From Omphalotus guepiniiformis (lineage: Eukaryota; Basidiomycota; Agaricomycetes; Agaricales; Omphalotaceae), in assembly GCA_028554645.1 (NCBI GenBank), contig JAQOOI010000066.1, forward strand, positions 124,001-188,000: a DNA stretch of 64,000 nt, written 5' to 3'. A program made the position numbers and the translations under genes. The notes beneath the pieces are model-generated. The model saw nothing but the letters and a program-made list of their open reading frames with translations, was not told the origin of the DNA and ran no database searches. Positions 56,568 to 64,000 of this stretch are shown here, piece by piece. Numbering within the stretch: position 1 is the first letter of the stretch; each line of letters opens with the position of its first letter.

Positions 56568-57396
56568 CTATGAATCAGAGTAATGCAACCAATCATTAAA
56601 GTTCAAGTACGGCACAGTATCCCCAGTAGCAGTCCACTCCTTGATTGGAGTCCACCAGTCATCAATAACCTGTTGCGCATCCCTGTTTTTTTACATCACG
56701 TTGAAATTGTTGAAATCAGTCAAAGAGAATCTGATACGGCAACAGCAAAAATACATCCTGAGGCCAAGTGTTGGAACCGATCGCGGATATAGCACCGTAA
56801 ACAAAGTCGATGTAGTTCTGTTGGGTAATTGGGCAACCACCTTCTTGCCAGGCGCATTCTCCGACGATGTTAGCGTAGATCTATGAAGTAAACTTCAGCA
56901 TGCAATGATCTCGCTCGGAAGGATCAGCTCCCTAGCTCACGTTAGTATAGTCCAAGCTAGGAGTATCCCTAGGATTAGGGAAAGTTGGTTGTCGGCATTG
57001 AGCCAGTGTATTCAAAGTGTCTGACTGAATCAATGAGAAATCGTGAGCGATGATTTTGCGCCATTTCAAGAGAAAAGTAACATACACCAGTGCAAGTAGC
57101 CGCAGCGACACAGCTGTTCTGTCCCCAGATGTTGTCCGTTATATTCACAACCTTGTTCAAGCAGTCATTGATCTGCAAAAGAAAAGTCAGATGTCTGCAA
57201 TGTCTATGATAATGTTGTCAAATGAATCTTACCAAAGGAACACAAGCCGCATTGTAAATGTTATTGTAGAATCCGATGTGCTTTTCGCGTTCGATACAAT
57301 CAAATGACTCGGTCTGACGGCGCTCAACTGTGACAGCAGCGCCAGACACCGTGGTGGCGTAAAGAGCAGCAGCGAGGAAAGACGCAACCAACTTCA
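56568..57396 (-). pseudogene. small secreted Cys-containing protein, copy 1 (splice-damaged)
   Basis: The start is a signal peptide MKLVASFLAAALYATTVSG at 57396. Exons then read INDCLNKVVNITDNIWGQNS, SDTLNTLAQCRQPTFPNP, and YANIVGECAWQEGGCPITQQ followed by NYIDFVYGAISAI. The next donor should be gtatgt, as in the paralog at 58304-59100, but reads ggatgt. Without this donor, translation reads through to an in-frame stop, and the next possible donor shifts frame, so the last exon (DAQQVIDDWWTPIKEW...HYSDS-stop at 56568) is lost. No known domain. The secretion signal, six or so cysteines and about 190 residues fit the small secreted protein/effector-like class; function is unknown. Confidence 0.7.
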
Positions 57397-58056
57397 TCGC
57401 AAAAGTTGAGAAGAAGAGAATGGCTAGGAAGCTTGAAAGTCTTCACTGAGAAGCCTGGGGAGACGCTATCGTTCTGAACTCGTCCTTTATAGGTTTCGAT
57501 TAGGACTAGAAACGGGACACAAAGACCGTACCGTGAATGAGTGAACCGTAAACCCATCACTTCACCGTAGACACCGGCACTCGTAACGCGAACACATGAG
57601 GGCTTTCGGGACGGGAAACACGGCGAGTATTGCTCTATATCACAGCCTTTTGGTTGAAAGAAACCGACACTGGGCCAGTGAGTTAGGCAAAGAAACAGCG
57701 AAGCACGATGGCCATGTCATATTCCAACGCAGGGCTGCTGTGTAGCATGTTCTCTCTTCTCTCTCCCTCTTGACCTTGTCTTGTTCATATGATTTTACAC
57801 TGCGCTGTGAAGGTTTGACAGGATTGAGTAAACGCCTGTCAAGGACGACGGGGATATTGGCCGAAGAATTATTATTTTGACCTCGAATTGAACGGAGGTT
57901 AGAATGAATTGCGAGTTGACTGGGGCTGAAACAGGTTGAAACGCGAATGAACGTATTCAATTGTGGTGGTTGGAAGTAAGAAGGACCGCCCGGGCCGCGG
58001 CAATCACACTGACTGGCCTCGATGCTCAAAGGGCTCATGACTAGCGCTCGAAGATT
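57397..58056. other. spacer between secreted-protein genes
   Basis: The promoter of copy 1 (cctttataggtttcg at about 57485) lies here. The 57640-58062 open frame on the minus strand has no recognised features. Confidence 0.4.
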
Positions 58057-58207
58057 CATCACCGAGCTAGCACCATACGCCCGTAGCTTTGATTCTTGAA
58101 CTTCGTCTTGCTCAATTGTGTGAATCCTACAATGTCAAGCCGCAAGCGATTTCGACTCTCACAAAACTATTCGTTCCGACTTTCTCGACGAAGGGGTCAG
58201 AGGATAG
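58057..58207 (+). repeat. duplicated fragment of the Zn2Cys6 factor gene
   Basis: This 150-bp stretch matches 41760-41897 of the transcription-factor gene (catcaccgagctagcaycat, acgcccgtagctt, ctcacaaaactattcgttcc, ggtcagaggata), with substitutions and small indels. It lies in the same orientation but without the rest of the gene, just downstream of the second secreted-protein gene. Confidence 0.85.
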
Positions 58208-58303
58208 AATATTATTGCATGATCGGATCAAGTCTGGGTAACATTTATTTACCAAACATGAAAAGTTCAAGGTGCAAAACACAGGGGTCTACGTGTCCCC
58301 TCC

Positions 58304-59100
58304 TTATCCGGAGTTGGAGTAGTGCAACCAATCGTCAAAGTTCAAGTACGGCACATTATCTCCAGTAGCAGTCCACTCCTCAAGTGGAGTCCACCAGTCA
58401 TTGATGACCTGTTGCGCATCCCTGTTTAAATAAATCATCAGTCAAAGAACAATCTGCAAAACCTCGCGAAAGAACATACTGAGGCCAATCGGTGGAATTA
58501 ATCGCGGATATAGCACCGTAGATGAAGTCGATGTAGTTCTGCTGGGTGATTGGGCAACCGCCCTCTTGCCAGGCGCATTCTCCGACAATATTAGCGTAGA
58601 TCTATGAATCAACTTAGCAATGCAATGGTCACTCTCGGCGAAATCAACCCCTAGCTCACGTTAGTATAATCCAAGCTAGCAGTATCCGTCGCATTGGGGA
58701 AACTTGGTTGTCGGCATTGAGCCAGATGAATCAGAGTTCCTGACTAAATGAACAAGAAATCATGAGCTATGATAAACACGTTTCTTTCGAAAGAAGAGTA
58801 ACGTACACCAGTACAAGTAGCCGAAGCAACACAGCTGTTCTGTCCCCAAATATTGTCTGTAACATTCACGACCTTGTCCAAACAGTCATTGATCTGCAAC
58901 CAAACCGAGATCAGATTTCGCAATGTCTCTTGTCAAATAAATCATACCAAAGGCACGCAGGATTCGTAGTAATTGTTGTGGTAAAATCCGATGTGCTTTT
59001 CATATTCGATGCAACTAATTGACTGGCGACGTTCAATGGCAGTGCCAGACACGGTGGTGGTATAAAGGGCAGCCGCGAGGATAGACGTAAGCAACTTCAT
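58304..59100 (-). CDS. small secreted Cys-containing protein, copy 2
   Basis: This is an intact paralog of the gene at 56568-57396 with the same five-exon layout. It has a signal peptide MKLLTSILAAALYTTTVSG (an in-frame upstream ATG at 59169 is less likely), then AIERRQSISCIEYEKHIGFY, INDCLDKVVNVTDNIWGQNS, SGTLIHLAQCRQPSFPNATD, YANIVGECAWQEGGCPITQQ, DAQQVINDWWTPLEEWTATG and a tail LNFDDWLHYSNSG-stop at 58304. There is a TATA-like tatatatgtagg at about 59188. The protein is about 190 residues and secreted, with regularly spaced cysteines. No known domain. Tandem duplication is typical of effector-like or surface protein families in fungi, but the role is unknown. Confidence 0.75.
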
Positions 59101-60314
59101 CGCGAAGTTTGGGTGAAACAAAAGGAGTGTGTTCAAAATCTTCAGTGAAAGAAATTTGGTGATTGCCATTTGTATTGAACGCGTCCTATATATGTAGGTT
59201 TTTGATTAGCATCGTTAGAAACGGGACAAAGAGACCGTGGCCAAGAGTACTTACTCAGTAAATATAGCCTTAGGTGACCCACCACGAACAGCGAGCACAT
59301 GAGGGCACGATGTCAAATGTGATGCAGGGCAGGGCTGCTGTGGTACCACATTCTATCAGATTCTCTCCTAGGCCTATCTTCTCTGCCGTTCATATGATTG
59401 ATGAGAGCGAATTTAGGTAGATGAAGGATGTCATACAGAGGATTGTGGTTGGAAGAAAGAACGACCGCGAGGTCGCGCCGAGTCGAGCCGCTGTGATGCA
59501 GGCTCAACATTTCAAATGCTTCAACTCAAAAACACGAGGCTGCCACAACTTGAAGCTTGAATGACTAGCATCCATTTGCTTTGAGTATTCACCCAATCAA
59601 GACGCCAAAATGAAAAAGAAGGCAATCCACAAGTATACAGAAAAATCTACGACGGGTGAACTAACCAACGTAGGAGTTTTTTGAACTTGGAAATTCACCT
59701 TGCAGTAACATCTCGACACCACATGTACATGGGGTGGCCTAGGGTGGCCCTATGCCCACCGACCGGTTGCTATGTTTCGTTGACAAAAATTGTGATACGC
59801 ATCTTCTCCAGTAACGCACAGGACGGCCAATTGCGGTCGGGTGAGTAAAACATCCTGAAATATCGAGGGCCACGCGCCTTTCAGGTCTGAGGTCTGGAAT
59901 ATCAGTCGCTTCCCAATGCTTGCATGCGACCATTCTTGAGTGGTGGCGGTGTGGTCTGTGATATAAGGGTTCTTTTCAAGAAGTTTGAGTACGAGACCCG
60001 CAGAAATGAAGAAAGAACGTCCTGTACATAGAACGACCTACTAGAGATGAGGACAATTATCGGTCAATGAGTTGTAAAAAGTGAACGACTAAGACTTGAC
60101 CTTGACTTGGACTTGCATACGATGAGGACCGGGTCCTTGACGCCTCCGAGTCGTCTTGAGCTTGTGGTAAAGTTGTCAATCTTGAAGGTAAATTGTCGCA
60201 CGAACACCTTGCTGAATGCGGTCTGAAGATTGAATCATAATTTGTGTTCCATATTGCATAGGTTGCTTGAACTACGTTAATCTTTGAAAATACTTGTAAC
60301 AATTTGCGAATCCC
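59101..60314. other. intergenic, no gene seen
   Basis: This is the promoter of secreted-protein copy 2 and a gene-free stretch with only short open frames. The minus-strand frame at 59739-59933 is not supported by anything else. Confidence 0.4.
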
Positions 60315-61886
60315 TCAACGGAGTGTGGTCAAGAAACAAATGACCTTGTTAACACCCTCCAACACTGCTTCCCGCTCGGATTCCATAACATACGGCAGCA
60401 CACGAGCATTGAACTTGTCAGGATGATACCTAAGCAGCTCGATCTTGACTCGATCCTTGTCAGACTTGCTTTCGAACCCAGGTCGACCGGAGGAAAGGAT
60501 AAAGCTCCGCATCGTATCCTCCTGCAGGTCGATAGCCCGACAGACTGGTCCGAAAACAGGCCAGGGAATCATGTTGAATGCGAGAGGTGGAATCACTTCT
60601 TCAACTTCGCCCTTCAACGCGGACCACTTGCGTTCGAACACATTCCAGACATCCAGCATATCGTCGTCTAGCAAATCGCCTTGAGGTTGACCGTACTGCG
60701 CAGCAGCAGCGGCAGCTTGGGCTCGAGCCTGGGCTTCTGCAGCAGCCCTCGCCCTCTCCCTTTCCATTTGTTCCCTCCTCTCCCTCTCCATTCTCTGTCT
60801 CGCCCTCTCTCTTTCCATTCTCTCTCTTGCTCTCTCCCTTTCCATTCTCTCTCTTGCCCTCTCCCTTTCCAATCTCTCTCTCGCCCTCTCCCTTTCAATC
60901 CGCTCCATCTCTCTCTGTTTATCCCATTCCTCTCTCACTCTCAGTCTCACCCTCTCTAACCTCTCCCTTTCCTCTCGTTCCAACCTCTCCCTTTCCTCTT
61001 GCTCCCTCTCCAACCTCTCCCTTTCCTCCCGTTCCCTCTCCAACCTCTCTCTTTCCTCTCGCTCCCTCTGCAACCGCTCCCTCTCCTCCCTTTCCTGAAC
61101 CCTCGCCCTCCTTTCCTCCTCCTTCCTCCTCATAATCTCCTCCGCCTCCCTAAACAGCCTATTAACCATCTCCTCATCCCTCTTCCTCATCGTAAAACTC
61201 CAATCCTCCGGATGCAACACCCTCAAAACCGGATCAGCCCTCCTCAACGCCTTGATTCTTTCCCTCGAAGCCTCTTCTTCTGCCCTGGCAGATTCCTCAG
61301 CTGCCTTCTTCGCAGCCGCAGCTCTCATCTTCACAGCGCGCGCTTCATGCTCTTTATCCCACTGGCGTCGCGCAGCGACAGCTTTGGGAGCCGTAACCCT
61401 CTCTAAAGTCTCACGCATATGAAACTGCTCAGTCGCATAGACGTGATTAAGGTGTAACCTCTTCATCTGTTCCGAGAAGATCCTGTCGACGGAGGACACT
61501 TCATCTTCTCCGGCGCCTTGTGCCATCCCATTGACCGAAGGCGCGGTGGTGGGAGTTTCAGCATTGACGGGATAAGCGCCAGGAATAATGATAGATCGAG
61601 TGTTACGGAGTCGGAGATTCCTCCTGCTGGTCCGTTGTCGACGAAGTCTAGCGGTAGCGGTGATAGGATTAGAATGAGTGGCTTGGCGTGTTACGACGCG
61701 CTTGCGACGGAAAAAAGAGGGTAGTTTGTTCGTGATGATGGAAGGGAAACGAGTGAGTCCGCCTGCTGACCGAGCAGCCGCGAGCTTTCGACGTCCTAGG
61801 TATCTGTTCCATGGAAGAATAGATTTTAACGCTGGATAGACGAACCGGGCGCCTGTCATGATAGGTCGTTCTACGTCGATAAGCAT
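60315..61886 (-). CDS. charged coiled-coil protein with J-like HPDKF tail
   Basis: A single open frame of 523 codons starts MLIDVERPIMTGARFVYPAL (a second ATG 27 bp downstream). A basic N-terminal third (KLPSFFRRKRVVTRQ) leads into a very long Arg/Glu-rich coiled coil (EEERRARVQEREERERLQRE and similar, about residues 190-390) and an Ala/Gln stretch. A compact C-terminal domain follows: WNVFERKWSALKG, ALAFNMIPWPVF-like, and VKIELLRYHPDKFNARVLPY. The LRxHPDKF motif is found at the end of a mushroom-wide family of similar proteins and resembles the HPD turn of J-domains, though the rest of a J-domain is not obvious. Role unknown; nuclear localisation is plausible. Confidence 0.75.
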   Translation of the reverse strand: MLIDVERPIMTGARFVYPALKSILPWNRYLGRRKLAAARSAGGLTRFPSIITNKLPSFFRRKRVVTRQATHSNPITATARLRRQRTSRRNLRLRNTRSIIIPGAYPVNAETPTTAPSVNGMAQGAGEDEVSSVDRIFSEQMKRLHLNHVYATEQFHMRETLERVTAPKAVAARRQWDKEHEARAVKMRAAAAKKAAEESARAEEEASRERIKALRRADPVLRVLHPEDWSFTMRKRDEEMVNRLFREAEEIMRRKEEERRARVQEREERERLQREREERERLEREREERERLEREQEERERLEREERERLERVRLRVREEWDKQREMERIERERARERLERERARERMERERARERMERERARQRMERERREQMERERARAAAEAQARAQAAAAAAQYGQPQGDLLDDDMLDVWNVFERKWSALKGEVEEVIPPLAFNMIPWPVFGPVCRAIDLQEDTMRSFILSSGRPGFESKSDKDRVKIELLRYHPDKFNARVLPYVMESEREAVLEGVNKVICFLTTLR

Positions 61887-62688
61887 GATGTGTTTGACGG
61901 TTTGGGGAAAATAACGAATTTGTGTCGAATTTGTGGACTGTTGTGCTCGAGGCCTTGAGGACTGATTTCGGATAGATAGGGTCTTCGTTACAATAAACCT
62001 TCCGGTTATATACCCAAAGCAGAGAGCATAGTGTCCAAACTTTTACGCTTTCTGGCAATTCGAGAATCGACCTCGTCCACACAAGACACGAAGTCAGACC
62101 TCGCCATTATGCGCTCCATGTTGAGAGCCACACAACTGATGGACCATTGTCTGTCCCAGATGATCACCCATATCTGGGCCACTCGAGGACAAATACAACG
62201 TGTTGAGTCTCCATTGTTCCATGGTCCAAGCTAGTGGCGTGGCAAAAAAACACAACATGGACAACAATGGGCAACGAAGGAGTGGCCACTCGTCCTTGCT
62301 TTGACTTGAGTCACGTGTAACTCCGCCGTCCTTTGATCTTTTGAACTGGAACATTCATCTCTCTTCGCAAGAACAAGTAACGCGTATTCAAGCAAGAATA
62401 AGAAGAAGAAGAAGACGGATGGAAAGGGGCAAAGTCCAACTCCGGAATAATAACGCGCGCGGGGTTGCCTTGCTTTGCACCAGGATGCTTTGACCTTCCT
62501 TGTCGCCACATTTTCGGGTAATATAGCCTGTAAGGCCAAACAGGCGTATAGGTCAAAGCAATGATCTCTTCAGAGAATATAAGAATGGTGGCCCGCAGGT
62601 GCTTAGACATTCAACGACCTTTCCTCTCTTTCGTGAACCACAAGCCATAAACTCTTGACTCTCTCGATCGATACCTTCACGTACAACC
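61887..62688. other. intergenic, divergent promoter region
   Basis: This lies between two divergently transcribed genes (61886 minus and 62689 plus). Only shadow frames are seen. The left part should hold the promoter of the coiled-coil gene, and the last 150 bp that of the plus-strand gene. Confidence 0.45.
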
Positions 62689-63615
62689 ATGCCGCCGATC
62701 ACCCGAAGAGCCCAACGAGAACTTGATGCAGCAGCAGCAAAAGCCGCTGAATCCCGCTCCTCGTCGACTGGCACAAGCACTCACACAGAACCCACCCAAC
62801 CCAACCCCAACCAACTTTACTCCCCGATCCAATTGGGTCCTGCTGGGTCTGAACATCCCTCCGTAGCCGTGACGCCAAAACGACCACGACCACAGCGAAA
62901 AGCGCTCGAGCGTCATGCATCAGCGCCGGGGCACCTCCTTGCACACGTAGCTGAGCATAAAAAGACTTTGCAGCGCTACGAAACACCCCACACCCTTTTC
63001 CCTTCGAAAGACTCCAATCCTCCTAATGCGCCCAAAAAGGACGCCGGGAGGGAGCTTTCCGCCATCTCAGAGGAACCCGGTTCATCCATATGGACCGGTT
63101 CAGCTGAACAACTCTTTCAATCACCAGCCCCATACCCATTCCCATACCCATCCCCTGTCCCAAAGCCATCCCTCACGTTCGAACAACTCCTGCAGCAAAT
63201 AAATGAAAGCGACCTCCCGAGTATAGATCCCGACTCTGAGGAGGCAAGGGATTTAGCTGATTGGTTCCTCGCGACTGAAGGATATGACCGCGAGTTTCCG
63301 GAAATCATGTTTGGTAGTGATGGAAGTTACAACTTGGATGGGATTGGGAATATGGATATGTATGTTCCTGCGGGTAGTGTTGGGGGTTACAATATGGATG
63401 GGAATGGGAACTACAATATGGATATGGATGTTCCTGCGCTGAATACAAATATGAATATGACGACGGCTGGACCTGGACCTGAATACGGAACCGGTGTCGG
63501 TGTAGAGGTAGATCCATCGCGCAGATTGCATAGAAGCGATACTTCGTTTATTCAGGATATGTTTGTGAATCAGATTGCTCAAATGGCTGCTTCTTCCCAG
63601 AACCAAAATCAATGA
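62689..63615 (+). CDS. disordered hypothetical protein
   Basis: A single exon of 308 codons starts MPPITRRAQRELDAAAAKAA (context ACAACCATG). It contains a Ser/Pro-rich region, VTPKRPRPQRKALERHASAP (possible nuclear signal), a short helical block LTFEQLLQQINESDLPSID with EEARDLADWFLATEGYD, then Asn/Met/Gly-rich repeats (GGYNMDGNGNYNMDMDVP) and a C-terminal IQDMFVNQIAQMAASSQ. No known domain. The Asn/Gly-Met repeats suggest a low-complexity regulatory protein. A polyadenylation hexamer AATAAA follows at 63692. Confidence 0.65.
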   Translation: MPPITRRAQRELDAAAAKAAESRSSSTGTSTHTEPTQPNPNQLYSPIQLGPAGSEHPSVAVTPKRPRPQRKALERHASAPGHLLAHVAEHKKTLQRYETPHTLFPSKDSNPPNAPKKDAGRELSAISEEPGSSIWTGSAEQLFQSPAPYPFPYPSPVPKPSLTFEQLLQQINESDLPSIDPDSEEARDLADWFLATEGYDREFPEIMFGSDGSYNLDGIGNMDMYVPAGSVGGYNMDGNGNYNMDMDVPALNTNMNMTTAGPGPEYGTGVGVEVDPSRRLHRSDTSFIQDMFVNQIAQMAASSQNQNQ

Positions 63616-64000
63616 AGCGCTGAAGTGTCTTGCTTCGTTGTACTTATGCTGAATATGCTCGTTACGTTCTATGTCCTGTATGATGTACTGTAATAAAATA
63701 AATCTATGAATTGTATTTGTTGTGACGCAAGAGAGTGACTTACATCAACATCGTAAGAGTATCCTCGTCTCGTCAAACCTGCACCAGCACGTCCTTGCAG
63801 CCCGAGCCGTCGAGCCAGCCTCGGTGTACGTAGCACGCTTTCACCGCATTATATAAGAGTATATTGTGCTCAGTAGTACCTATCTGAGATGTAAGTAAGG
63901 GTCAGCTTCCACCAAACGAAATCCAGAATCCTCACCTGTAAGAGAAATTTACCCAACAGACCGTAGTCACATCACAGGAAAAGCCTAACGTTTTCAGCTT
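63616..64000. other. 3' untranslated region and intergenic
   Basis: An AATAAA hexamer at 63692-63697 suits the 3' end of the preceding gene. No gene is visible in the remaining 300 bp. Confidence 0.5.

Noticed and set aside
57640..58062. 140-codon minus-strand open frame between the secreted-protein genes
   Set aside because: Composition is unlike a protein, there is no supporting splice or homology, and it overlaps promoter sequence.
60578..61135. Plus-strand Pro/Ser/Phe-rich open frames opposite the coiled-coil gene
   Set aside because: They are antisense shadows of the Arg/Glu codon repeats in the 523-codon minus-strand gene.

Overview
The window is nuclear DNA of a basidiomycete fungus, almost certainly a mushroom-forming Agaricomycete. 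The evidence is dense short introns of about 40-60 bp, a TET/JBP-like dioxygenase of the fungal type, Plavaka transposase relics, BTB/POZ and F-box/LRR proteins of the mushroom type, GH79 glucuronidases with many introns, and a chromodomain Ty3/Gypsy retrotransposon. No species can be named from the sequence alone.

Layout. 1-2.7 kb: the 3' part of a TET/JBP-like 2OG-Fe(II) dioxygenase, then a convergent uncharacterised gene with a Cys-rich tail. 3.1-3.8 kb: two oppositely oriented tRNA-like (SINE-like) heads around an AGTTCAA-rich tandem repeat. 4.9-15.9 kb: a Plavaka transposase relic split by a 10,317-bp DNA transposon (5321-15637). That element has about 0.7 kb terminal inverted repeats, a perfect 6-bp target duplication (TTGGAG), a five-exon DDE integrase-type transposase, a head-to-head BTB/POZ gene, a third uncharacterised spliced gene, a broken intron-containing copy of ribosomal protein L5 and a scrap of a ubiquitin protease. 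Joining the flanks at one copy of the target duplication restores the Plavaka reading frame.

15.9-31.9 kb is mostly repeat and relic territory. It holds a coiled-coil gene, a small Cys-rich membrane protein with six LGATNT repeats, an acidic coiled-coil gene abutting a second Plavaka relic, a minisatellite, a rearranged Gypsy RT fossil and a Helitron-type helicase fossil.

31.9-46.4 kb is a host gene block: two tandem GH79 beta-glucuronidase genes, a DHA2-type MFS exporter, and a divergently transcribed Zn2Cys6 transcription factor that is a candidate regulator of the exporter. One intron of the factor has grown from about 62 bp to 2,031 bp through nested non-autonomous transposons, apparently without breaking the reading frame.

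46.5-54.8 kb: two divergent uncharacterised genes whose short shared promoter has been split by an apparently intact, very young chromovirus (47394-53470). Its 209-bp LTRs are identical, the target duplication is TCAGA, gag and pol are open, and there is a canonical -1 frameshift heptamer with a possible pseudoknot at the gag stop.

54.8-64 kb: relics of an F-box/LRR gene and a RecQ-like helicase, two tandem small secreted Cys-containing proteins (one damaged by a splice-donor mutation) with a duplicated scrap of the transcription factor between them, a large charged coiled-coil protein with a J-domain-like HPDKF tail, and a disordered hypothetical protein. The most notable object is the cargo-bearing 10.3-kb transposon; second is the chromovirus with its readable frameshift signal.
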